Shown piece by piece: positions 22,493 to 34,184 of a stretch of 64,000 nucleotides of DNA. The stretch is from NCBI GenBank assembly GCA_025677835.1, contig JAIXMR010000134.1, positions 1 to 64,000 on the forward strand, given 5' to 3'. The notes beneath the pieces are model-generated. The model searched no databases. It was given only the letters and a program-made list of their open reading frames with translations, and was not told the DNA's origin. Origin of the DNA: Sporodiniella umbellata. Lineage: Eukaryota > Mucoromycota > Mucoromycetes > Mucorales > Rhizopodaceae. Positions within the stretch are counted from its first letter, which is position 1. Every line of letters begins with the position of its first letter. The translations under genes were made by a program, and so were the position numbers.

Positions 22493-22502
22493 CTTATATA
22501 AG
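22493..22502 (-). promoter_or_regulatory. TATA-like element of galactokinase
   Basis: Palindromic CTTATATAAG about 106 bases upstream of the galactokinase ATG, a reasonable position for a TATA box given a short leader. Confidence 0.35.
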
Positions 22503-25500
22503 AGATGTTGGGGGACCGCGCAGATTATGTAAGCTAGTTGACATAAAAAGAATAGTTGATTTTGTAGTTACACGAAAATGAGCGCTATGGACTTTCTCTT
22601 TAAAAAGTTGAAAGACCTTTCTTCGTGCACTTTTTTAGCTGCCGATTAAGAATGTAAACAAAATGCTCTAAAGCAGTACATGAACTAAATCAAAAAGTTT
22701 GAGCTAATACTCGTATAGTGCTATTTCCAGAATATCAAAAGTTAAAAGCTGCACTATGCGAGTATAGTCAATTTCTACTAAAACATAGCCTGTAGAATTT
22801 TTCTGCTTGAAGCTTTTAAGATGAAAAAAAAAAAAAAAAGGTTTTTAGTTACAGTTTTTAGTTTGAACAACTTTTGATAGCCAATTAGCGATTTCTAAGC
22901 AATTTATTATGATCTGCTCTTTGGAGTTTTAGGCCCAAAGCTAATCTAAAGCAACCTATGATCGTTTTCAGTATTCTTAGATACAAGATTGTTAGTGGTA
23001 TTTGAGGCTGTACATTAAGCGCAAGATAGAGGATCTATCTGAGGTTCCAACAAGCAAAATAAGGCTGATCTACCCCAACCTAAATTAGTTTGTATTGCAC
23101 GCTTTGAAAAGTGTAGTTTGAGCTTGGAATCTAGACTCTGACAAAATGCTAAAAGACAGAATGTCAAATCTACATAATTTACTTTGCAAGCAGAGTCGCA
23201 TTTTTCGCTTCTTTTTTTGTTAAGTGCAACTAAATCTATACTAATAAACTTGGAGTATTAGTAAGATTGTCTAAATGGCGTCCCAAACATATTTTTTCAG
23301 TGTTGTCCACATCTAAGGGAATAAGCAGGTGTTATAAAGACATCTCCATGGTGTTTCATAGAAAATTTCATGAATTTTCTCTTATACAAAATAAGCCCCT
23401 TGAGAAGGTTCCTTTCTTTGGCACTTATGTCATGCAAATCTGTTTAGAGTAGCTGTTACTTTTAAGCGGTTCATGTTAACTTTTTTAAGATTGTTTTCTG
23501 GATTTATCTCAAAAAAACTGTACAGCTTTTCACGCTTACTTCGACAGACTCTTGTCTAAAAATAAAAAAGAAAACGAAACCATATCACAAGTTTACTTTT
23601 TTGTGGATGCACTTTGTCAATACCGTCATTGTATTGCAGTTACTGCTTGTTTTTTGTTGATTTAGCGGCTAGTCTAAGTAAGTTTTAGATATATAATGTT
23701 TCTAATAATAAAAGAAGGTAAGCTAGATAATTGCTCTTAACTTTCACGCTGTAAATGCAAAGTAAGAAAAACCCCCCTACCTCACGTTAATAAACAATAG
23801 CAAGGACATAAAAGACGTAATAGGGGGGTTTGCTTCGGGAAAATTTAAAATCCAATCGGGGTATTTCTAGTCTGCTAGCTAGATACGTTTATACTATCAT
23901 TTTGACAACATGGGGTATCTAATGCTCTGCTGTGTTTTTGCAAGTAATAGCGTTTAAAGGCAGGCTGGTAAAATACATAGTATCCCTAGTTTTTTATCTG
24001 CGATTTAGTAACCACTTGTAATAACCTTAATAGTGTATTAGTTTGGTCAATCAACGGATATAAAATGTATATTTTAGATACATAAATTACAGAACAATTG
24101 ATTCTAGATAAGAAGAAAGTATTCTCCTTATTTTACAAAATCGTAATGCAGTAGACTTTCACGAACTACCCTTCATTGTATAGTTTTTTTTGGCATATTT
24201 ATGTTCAGAATATCTTTATGACTTATTCGTACCTTTTTTTTTAGTATCGCTTTCTTACTATGCTGCATAAATTTTTCAGCTTTATACATTCGCTTTCGCA
24301 CACAATGCATAATTGCCACTATAAACTATCAAAAATTAGATAAAGATTATACAAGATTTTAACATACAGTCTTGTTTATTTTCGTCCTTTCAATGTACAC
24401 ATTCATGATAATCGAAATACGCATGCCGTAGTAATTCTCAAAGGCTTGTTGGTCCTCTTTTTTTTTTAAAAAAAAATAGCACAGCTTCTAGTACAAAAAA
24501 ACTGTGTAGATAGATAACCTATTTAATTTAACTAAAAGCTTAATTTTTTACTTGGTAATTTTTTAAAATGTACTTCCTCTTTGAGTTGGATCTATAAAAT
24601 TTAAAGTGGTTAGTTGAAGAAATAATTAATTCTCTCTAAATAATAATTATACCAATAAAACTATTTGATATTTGAAGTAACTTGTAAAGATATGAGCCTC
24701 ATGTATGGAACAAAAGCACTGCCAAGCATACTGTTTACGCCCGCTTTTTGTGTTACATAAAATACCTTACGTAATATTTGAAGTCCCCCGATTTTTAGCA
24801 AAGCATATCGCTGACTAGGCAAGATAATAAGGGGCGAAATATATACTCAATTTGAATCCCAATAAAAAAGCCAATCAAACCGCGATTTTATAAGCTTACA
24901 GGTTGCTAAACTTCAACCAAAACCTGGGATCTCAAGTATCTCTAATGAAGCTCATATTGTACTTTTAAGAGATTTTATAGATTTCAGAGAGTAACTACAT
25001 GTATCTCTGTTGCTTTTTAGATATTTTTTATGATCGTGGTTATCACTGCAAGCATCTATTGCCTTATTTATTACATTTTTAGACTTTTTTTTGAAAAAAA
25101 TTCCTCTCTAAAAGTATATATACTTGTATAAAGTTTTTCAGTTGATTGTTTGACCTCTTTTATACTCAAATTCATACAATTTCTTCCAATGACACCAATT
25201 TGGGCTTACCCTTGTCATTATATGTACGTAAGAGTTATTATCGTTTTCATACGCTATATATTCTAGTAGCTGATCTCAAAAAGAGCACAGTTTCAAAGAG
25301 TTAATACTTCATCGACTAAAAGTGACAAGGGCTAGCGGTCTGAACATTTGAATGAGGAAGGCAAGGATAAGCACAGAGTTTGTTTAATTCGTTTATTTGA
25401 GCAGTGTTTTGTATCAATAGCTCTATTTTTTTATTCATAGTGGTGATATGTGTCTCAATGAAAAACTCTTTCCCGTACCTCCTTGCTCTGCTCAAGACCA

Positions 25501-26622
25501 TATCCAAATATTACTAAAATCAACACCGAGCTTCAAAACAAGTAAAAGAGAGAGCAGAAACCTCAGTAGCTACTTGTTATTTTATAGCCAAGCTTTCCTT
25601 AAAAAATCTAAACATTTGCCACGGGCCAGAAATCGAGCATATCATCAAAACGCCAGTTGCTTAATAGAACTTTAAATACTGCTATCGGCACAATATCAGT
25701 ACTTTGATTTGTATAGCAAAGACCCAGACTGTGTGGATAGAGAATAATAAGAGGTACGGAGTGTAAGGTACTGAGGGCGATCTTCTCAATATGAAGAGAT
25801 CGTGTTTTTGTCGATAATACTACAAACCGCAGCCATAGTCTCATCACCACCACAAAAAGACGCTGTGTATTCACAAACCTATGTTTAGTCCTAACAGGAT
25901 TTTTTTTTCTCTGAAAACAATTGAGCTGAAAACTCCTACTGAAGAATATTCCACTGAGCGTGTCCAAATTATTTCCAAAGAGCGAACGGGGTTTTCAAGC
26001 GCTCGATAAATTGAGGTTGTAAGTACCTTTTAAAAAACCATTCAGGGTAATGCAATTTATGATGCGGTTATTGAATAATACGTAATGATACACCTGCCGT
26101 CATTATCCATAAAGGGCCCAGTGCCAGCCCCCTCCCCCTATTTTTTTTTTTAAAGCAGACAAAAGTGCAGCTCGTCTTGGCTACGTCTTGTAAGCCCTGT
26201 CTTGAATCGATTGAGTATGCTATCCTTTGATAAAGCAAAGTTTGGCGTATCACAGCTTAAAACCGCATTGGGTCTTGGGCCAGGCAAAACTGTTTCTGTT
26301 TACTGTTGTACTAAAAACACTTGCTCTGTCCTCTGAACTAGGTTCATACTTGGTTTAAACAGCCTCCTCTCATCGTTAGCATTCTATCGATGCTGTGTTA
26401 CTTTAAGTGTTCTTTTTACCCTTGCAGCTTTCTAATCCGCGCTTAAATTTACACAGGTAGACCCAAGGCTTGGTTAGGAGGCTGTTGTGTCTGGATAAAC
26501 GTTGACATTTATGTACTTTCGCTATTTAAATCACTTATCTTTACTATTCTGAGATTCAAGTTTTAAATTTAAAAGAAGAATGAGTAGCTGTCACCCTGGT
26601 TTCATAGCTGAGGGTAAATTTT

Positions 26623-26653
<31 letters not shown>

Positions 26654-26826
26654 AAGCTTTCCCACTCTTTCACTCACACACTTTTTTTTTTTTTTTTTTG
26701 TATATTTTTTCTTCAATTCATAAAAAGAAAAAGGGCTATTCAATTTACTTGTATTCTTTTCTTTTCTTTTTTTTTTTTTTTTTTTTTTTTTGCCTTTTTT
26801 TATTTTGCTATTACAGCCACAAATTC
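22503..26826. other. Gene-poor AT-rich stretch
   Basis: About 4.3 kb without a supportable gene. Noticed inside are a short perfect inverted repeat (23770-23779 with 23821-23830), frames at 25316-25507 and 25608-25967 (minus) without domains, and poly-T runs at 26621-26645, 26682-26699 and 26767-26790 leading into the bZIP gene. Homopolymers are rarer here than in the first 20 kb. Confidence 0.5.
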
Positions 26827-26952
26827 ATGAATCACGTCAATCATCATGGCAGTAACATTCCTGCTTGGAAGGTGCTTCAAGGTATTTTTTGTATTGCTAC
26901 TTTATTAGCGACTGGATACGTAGAAGGGCTTATAAATTTGAATAGAGCGTAA
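26827..26952 (+). CDS. Short ORF with one TM segment upstream of bZIP
   Basis: A 41-codon ORF from an ATG just after a probable acceptor (TATTACAG at 26810-26817), ending 19 bases before the bZIP start codon. The product (MNHVNHHGSNIPAWKVLQGI, then a hydrophobic segment and VEGLINLNRA) could be a small membrane protein or a regulatory upstream ORF of the bZIP message. Which one cannot be told from sequence. Confidence 0.4.
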   Translation: MNHVNHHGSNIPAWKVLQGIFCIATLLATGYVEGLINLNRA

Positions 26953-26971
26953 ACAAGAACCGTTTCACTTT

Positions 26972-27508
26972 ATGATTTCCCGACCTCAACCCGTATGTGA
27001 GTCGTCCGAAACTGATTTGTCAGGAAAGCGTACAGTCATTCCATCCAAACGAGCAGCTCAAAACCGAGCAGCACAAAAGGCATTTCGTCAACGAAGAGAT
27101 CAGTATATTAAAGAGCTAGAAACCAAGGCTAGTGCAGTCAAGGAAACTCAAACTGAGGTGGTTATTTTAAGAGAAGAGAATGTGCAGCTACGTGAAAGAG
27201 TGGTTGAGCTGGAGCGCCAAATATTAATATTGAGTGGGAAAGACAGAGATCCAAGTAGAATCAATGGAGATCCTGCCAGCGAACCCTTTAGCAATGTGCC
27301 ACCTATTCTCAACACAGGGTATTGGCAGGATAATGTAATGGAAATTGATCTAGCGTTCGACCCGTTTGTGGGAGGTGGCTTTGGAGCAATGAACAATGAG
27401 CTGATTACCAATACAAACAACGACCAAGTGCTAGATGATTTGTTTGCCGTCTTGCAAACTAGACAAAGGCCACAAATTCTAGATTTAAATGAGTTGGAAA
27501 GCAGCTAA
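26972..27508 (+). CDS. YAP/AP-1-like bZIP transcription factor
   Basis: Single-exon, 178 aa. The basic region at about residues 22-48 (VIPSKRAAQNRAAQKAFRQR) has the NRAAQKAFR core of fungal Yap1/Pap1-type factors (NxxAQxxFR), followed by a leucine zipper (LREENVQLRERVVELERQIL). The C-terminus is acidic and ends DLNELESS. The cysteine-rich redox domains of Yap1 are absent, so it is a short relative and oxidative-stress control should not be assumed. A short ORF ends 19 bases upstream. Confidence 0.93.
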   Translation: MISRPQPVCESSETDLSGKRTVIPSKRAAQNRAAQKAFRQRRDQYIKELETKASAVKETQTEVVILREENVQLRERVVELERQILILSGKDRDPSRINGDPASEPFSNVPPILNTGYWQDNVMEIDLAFDPFVGGGFGAMNNELITNTNNDQVLDDLFAVLQTRQRPQILDLNELESS

Positions 27509-30412
27509 TGTGACATTTAAACAAGTACTACGTGGACAACATACAGACGAAGCGCGACTATTTATAAGTCTGGCCTACATGGATTTCTCATTTTGTAATA
27601 TAATTATATCTCATCCATTTCTTCTATACCCCTCATAATAAATTTATAAAATATTGTTGCTGTGCGAATGTAGACAAAGCGTATTAAGCAAACCCCACAC
27701 GCATTTAGTCAAGGCCCTCATAGTGATGGGATACTGAATAAAAGGGTGTGTGTGTGTGTTTTTTTTTTCAATTTGAAGTCGTACAGGGAAATAAATATAC
27801 ACAAGGTCAATAAAAGAAAAAGACAACGTTGGGTCTTACCGTTGTTTTTATTTTTGTTTTATAGATTTTAGCCACCTTCCCAAAAGAGTTGGCATGTTTT
27901 AACTATACTTGGCTATCAAACAAACAAACAAATAAAAAGCAGCAATAAACCCTTATGAAGAGAGTTTTTATTCTAAAAGCGTTCATATACATGCCAGTTA
28001 TAGCAGCCAAAATACTGCAAAAAAAAGAAAAAAAAATAGAGTTCGCTTATTTATATTGACAAAAATAAACAATCAATTTACTGTGAAAAAAAAGGGGAGC
28101 ACCGACTTACCCATTCCTCCTTCTTTTCTTTTAAAGAAGAAAAAGTCCATAACATCGCTCTTTAAAAGCATGTGTGCCGGTATTTGCTATTGTTATTATT
28201 ATAGTTGAGCAATAAACGCATGTGTAGCATCATTTGATATATATATATAGTATCTATAATACGAGAGAATTCGGCATTTGACTTCTAGTAGTGATTGGGA
28301 ATGGTGAACAGCTCTTGGAATAACATTTATAAAACAGCGCTAGTTGTTTTAACCGTAACACTTAAGAGCACACAGCTGTTCGTTTTTACTTGCTAGATTG
28401 CATGCGTCTGTGCGTTTTGGTCACTTTTAACACTATCGAGATATTACAGCAACGTAAGGTATCGATGAGGTATTTTTTTAATCTCATTAGAAATGAAAGC
28501 AACTCAACTGCATCAAAGTTTGTCTTTGCATTGTTGCTAAAAAAGACTTAGGGTGTTTAGTAAAGGAGGCAGTTTATTTTGGTATGAACCGAAACCTACA
28601 ACTTGGTAAAAAAAAAAAAAAAAAAAAAAAAAAACACTGCGTGGCCATAAATGGCTTCCATGAATAGCTATTCATTCTGATTGATGCTTTTGATGATAGT
28701 ATGTTGTATAAAAGTGCGTTACTTGTTCAATTTTGTAGGAGATAAGAGCTCCTGATGTTAGAAAAGAATATAGTATTCTACACAGCTATGTGAGCTCTTT
28801 AATAGTAAGAGTCAGTAGTCAAAATAAATTGGTCCTCGGTTCAACCAAAAAGTGGATTACAGTAAATTATATGAAAAACTGTTTCCGCATGCAATATAAA
28901 AGCGCAAAGAGCTCTATGCTCGCCATGCTTATAATACTCTTCGTTGTAAGTTAGCATCTCTCTACATTTGAGCTTAATGCTTTTTTTCTAAAGTTTGATT
29001 GTACTTTTCTAGACACAGTCGTTAAACCTGTATTCCAATAAACGGATAAATTTAATAGTGTAAGCCAGAGGGGTTTCTGAAAATACAAATTCAAAACAAA
29101 ACAAAGAACTCTCCCTATTTAACGAAAGCCTATACACTACCTGTAGGATGTCTGCTCAGGGACTAGTCAAATATCTCGGTTTATTTTCATATTGTGCAGA
29201 ATTTTTGTATTCAAATTTAAAAATGTGAACAATGAGATTTTTGCCGAGACAAACATAGATAACGCTCAAACGCGGCAAATTTGGAGATTTTGTCTTGTTT
29301 CCTATTGGTTTTTTGAGCTTTACTACTTTTTTTTTTTTTTTAAAAAAAAAAAAAGAAAAGTAAAGGAAAGGAAGAAGAAAAGAGAAGGTCTTGCTGTATA
29401 AAAGCATGTACTCAGGATGGAAAAAAGTCAGTTTTTTTTGTATAAAAGAAAAAGCACTTAATCAAACCGTCCAGTCATGTTCTCAATGAGTTTTGCACTA
29501 TTTTATTTAGGATTATGATGGACTTAACAGTTTTGATCAAACCAAGTAATAGGCTGTAATATTCAACAAAGGTATTTATCTTTGTGTGCTATTTTAAAAC
29601 GCTCCAATCTGCCAAGACAGTTGTGCCTCGTTTGAACTGGTAAAGAAAGCTCTCAGTGCTATTTTCGTCCACCCCCTATTTTTTTTTTTAAAAAAAAGCT
29701 CACACTTTGATGATCTTTCAGCTGGTAAAACGAAAGCCATAAATTGCGAATACTCAGTAAACAGAAACAAGAAGCTATTAGCTCTACGGGCCTCTTTTTA
29801 ACATTCTTTGAGTTGTTAATTAACTATTCCCAAAAAGCCAGTAATTTTTGCAGTTACTTATAGAAGGTCCGTACTCATAGAGGTTCAAACTGAAGCTCAT
29901 GATCCGTATCATGTTACGACACGGACTGCATGAATATATCCTGTTTGAATCCGCAGAACTTTTTTTTTTTTTCACGGAAGTTGAAAGTCGTAGTTTTATT
30001 TCCATAAATACACGAGAGTGCATAATGTTCTTACTGTACAGATTTATTTTTCCGAACAATACAAAAGGAAGTAGAATGTTAATATAGTCAAACAAACAAA
30101 CAGAAATTGAATAGGGAGATATATTGTTTCAATATTTAAACAGGTTAGATACAAAAATAAATGTTTACATACGAGAAACGACATGCTGGTGAGAATAGAT
30201 TCAGGGCCCGTAACCAATTTCATCTAAACTTACTTTGTCGGTGTTATTCTTGTTGCAGCCATTCAAAAAGAGATACAGCTTGTGTATAGCTATTTCCTTT
30301 TTCTTTCTAATATTTTTTTTTTTTTTTGCTTTATTTTTATTTTATTTTATTTACACACACACACACACACAAATTGCATAAATGGGTAAAAAGGAAAACA
30401 TGAGAAACAAAA
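27509..30412. other. Gene-poor AT-rich stretch
   Basis: About 2.9 kb with no supportable gene. It contains a (GT)n tract near 27746, a 26-base poly-A near 28608, and T-then-A palindromes near 29327-29354 and 29679-29697. Open frames here overlap the homopolymers and have no domains. Confidence 0.5.
30353..30371. repeat. (CA)n microsatellite
   Basis: Nine to ten CA units just upstream of the ATF-like bZIP gene. A (TA)n tract follows in its first intron at about 30566-30592. Confidence 0.9.
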
Positions 30413-30561
30413 GCAAAGTAGTAAAGCTCATAACGTATTAGAAAGTGACAGCCGCGACGACAACTCACAAGAAGATCAATTTTTAGATACTAGGCAATTT
30501 CTAGAAGAGACATCTCTTTATAACATACTACCTTCAGAACAAGGTAAGATTAACATGCATG

Positions 30562-30592
<31 letters not shown>

Positions 30593-31402
30593 CATGAATT
30601 TAGTTGCTTCCCCTTTCAACTAAACATTAATACAACAATGTATGTAGTTGGATGCGGAGTTGAAGGATATCAACAGAATGTGTTTGACCCATTCCCATCC
30701 TATCCGACTGAACAATATATGCCGGGTAAGTGAGAACAAAGTATGAAGGATAAATATAAAGAATCGGAAGAATTAATATTTGTATATATATATCTACTAT
30801 ATATATATATATGTATCTCTCTTTTTATATGTATACTAATAGGGTCAACAAACCCAACTCCAATTCATCGAACGAGTCTTCCAATCATATGTGATGATTA
30901 TTTGGCGAGTAGCGACATGACTAGAGAGAATGCTGACACCATTACTGCAGGTAGACGTTACACAGAAGGAACACTGCCTAAATATACAAACAAACGCCAA
31001 AGGAGCAGGCGCAAGTCAACAGAGCCTATGGACGAACAGCGCCGTCAGTTTTTAGAAAGAAACAGGATAGCTGCCTTGAAGTGCAGACAGAGAAAGAAGC
31101 AGTGGTTATCTGACCTACAGAGCCGCGTTGAGTTCTTGACAACAGATAACGAGCAATTACAGACACAGGCGACTATTCTCAAAGAAGAAGTTATAAACCT
31201 CAAAACGCTTCTAATAGCTCACAAAGATTGTAAAGTGGCGCAATCAAATGGTACGACAATGAACAGAATTCAAAGTGCTGCGCTACATCTCTTGCCTTCT
31301 ATGTCCTCTTCATCTTCGTCTACAGACACAAGCAACACGCTTGCTTCTCCACCTTCCAAACTAGGAAAAAACACAATACAGTTTTCCAACTGCTCAGAAT
31401 AA
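30413..31402 (+). CDS. ATF/CREB-like bZIP transcription factor
   Basis: Three certain exons: about 30413-30543, 30648-30725 and 30843-31402. The 5' end is unresolved, because the nearest ATG (30382) is in another frame and reaches a stop, so an upstream exon or a shift is missing from this model. The basic region is FLERNRIAALKCRQRKKQWL with a zipper VEFLTTDNEQLQTQATILKE, matching the Atf1/Sko1/ATF2 group (CRQRKKxW). An acidic stretch (DSRDDNSQEDQFLDTRQFLE) precedes it, as in activation domains. A serine-rich tail follows. In other fungi such factors act below stress MAP kinases. Confidence 0.88.
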
Positions 31403-31591
31403 AAAAAAAAGAAAGAAACTGTTTATTTTGTTTATATAATATGCACGATAAGATAAATAGTATGTATAAAAAGAGAGAGACAAAGGGGGGGATAAGAAAA
31501 TATGAAAAACAATAGAAATACAAATTTATCTGTTAAAAATAAATATTGTAATGAAAAGGGGAAGATGTTATGTAGCTAGGGTATTCTTGGT

Positions 31592-32689
31592 TTAAGCTGA
31601 GGCAGGCTGTTTCTTGTTGGACTGTTTGAGAACGCTTTTGAGTTTCATAGTAAAATGCTTTCTTTTGCTGTTTAGCTTTTTGGTTTCTCTACGGAATAAG
31701 GAACTTCTGGTACTCGATTTGAAATTCATCTCAAGCGGCAATTCAATTGATGGTGGTGTTACTGGTGCCATCGAAGAAACAGAAGAGGCAGTAGATGCAC
31801 CACTTGAAGAAGACGGCATCTCTACTTCTTCTCCATTCATATCTGTATTGGTGGAAGAGGTCTCAATCTTGAGCGAAGGGGTATCAATTGAGTCCAAAAC
31901 ACTGTGAGTGCTTTGGTTTGATAGGTTTTCGTGGATTGAAGTAGTGGTCATAAGGTCATTTTCTAACACAGCTACACAAGAAGACATTAGAATCCGTCGT
32001 ATAAATCATGTCCATTCATAAAAAGCTTTACCTGGCTCAGAGAGATGGTCTTCAGTGTATTTTTGAGTAAATACAGAGTATTCTTGAGCTTTTTCTTGCT
32101 CTGGGAGCTTAATGGTAGGGTTGGGTATAATTATGTCTGAGAGGGATGCCTTTTCGATGTTGTCCTCTTCTTGAACTGCTTCATTTTCCTCCAAAAGCAG
32201 AATTTCTTTGTCTTGCTCCAAAGACTCGGTAGTAATTACAAAATCTTCAGCAGGCTCTTCTATCAAACATTCTGTGGCTTTTTGAATATATACTTCTTGT
32301 TTAAAAGCATTTTCTGATGTGCTTTCTGGTGTTGGCTCCATCGGTGCGTCGTTTGCAAGTGACAGCTCTACGCGTTCTCCTATCGCTTTACTAGAGCCTG
32401 ATTCTATTAAAGGCTTAATGTCTTTTTCCACCAAAAATACGGCGTCTTGCTCTGAAGAGGAAACCAAATAGTCTTCTTTAACAAAAAATGAACGCTGTAA
32501 AGGCTTGGGCTCTGTGTTTTCTTTTACTTGCTCTTCAGGGGCTACCAGAGGCTTAGATTGGTCTTGAGCTACAGAAACGGGCACATTTACAGGTAGCTGT
32601 TCTGTGTTTCGAAACGATCCATAAGAATCGTAATAGCGAACAGGAGTCCACAGACGTTGACTATACAGAATATTTTGCAGACGGAGCAT
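31592..32689 (-). CDS. Acidic protein of unknown function
   Basis: Two exons (32032-32689 and 31592-31971, minus strand) give 345 aa. The N-terminus (MLRLQNILYSQRLWTPVRYY) is basic, hydrophobic and lacks acids, so a mitochondrial presequence is possible. The central part is very acidic (LLLEENEAVQEEDNIEKAS). The C-terminal part has S/T-rich segments and ends in a basic stretch (KKLNSKRKHFTMKLKSVLKQ). No domain is recognised. The charge asymmetry suggests a largely disordered protein. Confidence 0.7.
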
Positions 32690-33193
32690 ATCGATAAGAG
32701 GTGTAAACAAATACAACAGAGAAAAAGAGTAGATTGAGTAAGCTAACGTGAAGCTTTTATGTGATTTATGTTACACACTCAGTGTCATCTGTTCACTGGG
32801 ATGACCACTTTGTTATTCATTCCAGCAAATTTGCCCTTTCTCTCGAAATACGAACCGTTTTCAAACAGCCACAGAAATTTATGTAACGGTTTATTTGTTT
32901 CTCATAAACAAAGCAGAGCATTGCATATTGAGCTAGAAAACCCTCACAGTTTGCTACGGTTTGTTTTCTTTTTCTCTGATTTCTTGTGTCGGAGGAGGAG
33001 TTGGATGGGTGCCAGACTGTATACAAGAATTATAGTCGCGAATGTCATAAAAAAGTCAGTGGTTCACTTTTTCCTTTGTTTTTATCAAATGATAGACTCC
33101 AATTCACTGACAGCAATAAACAAAGAAGAAAAGTGTTTCCAACTATGTGTCCTTAACCTTCTATTGCATACTTGAACCACAACAGATCTTTTT
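32690..33193. other. Intergenic; small minus-strand ORF seen
   Basis: No supported gene. A minus-strand frame near 33040-32940 would encode about 34 residues with one hydrophobic segment and a lysine-rich tail (MTFATIILVYSLAPIQLLL start). It is too short to call. Confidence 0.35.
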
Positions 33194-33531
33194 TCATTTC
33201 GGGGATTTTGTTTGCTTCGGATCAGCCTCCTTCAAAGTCAGAGCTGCAGACAATAATTAATCGAAAGATAAAAGGAAATGCGCTGCATAGTCTAATAGTC
33301 CAGATTATTTAAAGATATATGGGATTAAAGAGACCTATTTAATATAAGAGGAGCTTACTTGATCACACGTGGCTTTGCAATAACCCTTTGAAATGGCATC
33401 ATGGGTTTCGATTTGGACAACCTGTCGAGCATTGACTTTGAAATTATTTTTCCGAAAAAAAAAAAAAAAAAAACAGCCTCCTCTTCCGGAATCAATTTCG
33501 GATTACTAGAGTATTACATTGTAACTTTTTT
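33194..33531 (-). CDS. Partial coding segment, product unknown
   Basis: Protein-like sequence on the minus strand without a recognised family or a solved start. An exon encoding VVQIETHDAISKGYCKATCD runs to a GTAAGC donor at about 33360; a following exon gives EADPKQTKSPK and a stop at 33194. Upstream, NPKLIPEEEA reads to a GTTTTT donor before a poly-T run. Phases fit among the last three pieces. It could be the end of a small gene whose first exon lies at 33540-33960, or a decayed gene. Confidence 0.35.
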
Positions 33532-34184
33532 GGGGTTTTTTTTAAGGGATTCAAGTAACATAAGCTAGTGTGTTTGTTTCAAATTCTTTTCTTTAATTGT
33601 CAGCAATATCGGATGCTGATAACCAAATATACATGCTCTTAACGAGTCTTAGACTTTTGGATTTGTTATTTCTCACGTTGATTTCATTTTTTGCCTTTTA
33701 AGAAACTATATAGCTTTTTGCTGTGTACAACCTGCTTACTCTGACTTTGTACTATGTTTTGCAAGTAGGATAGTGTGCGTAAAATACAATTTATAAGCAA
33801 ACAAAGATGCAATACAATGCCCTCTTGGGCAAAATAAGACAAAGAACGCCAACGATCTTTTTTTCTGTTCAGAGTCAGACTAAAGCACAAACTGTTGGGT
33901 GATCTGGTATTTTCTGTCAAAAAAGCCTTGACTAACTTTCTCTAAAGTCGGTACCTCAACCAATCAACTTCTTGATCAATACTGGATTTGGCCATAATGG
34001 TTCGACACGCACTCAAAAAAATTAAGATCTCTACCGAACAAACGCAACTGTGGATACTTTGGTTGCTTTGAGAACCTTGAGGTCTCATTTGAAAAAGATT
34101 TGATTTGCACATTTAAGCACAGCTTTCAGTCACACCACTCTGCCTTTATTCTCAAAAAAGATCTTGTACATACATTAGTACACC

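Noticed and set aside
25316..25967. Two minus-strand open frames as a possible gene
   Set aside because: No domain, composition close to the AT-rich background, and no pair of splice sites joining them.
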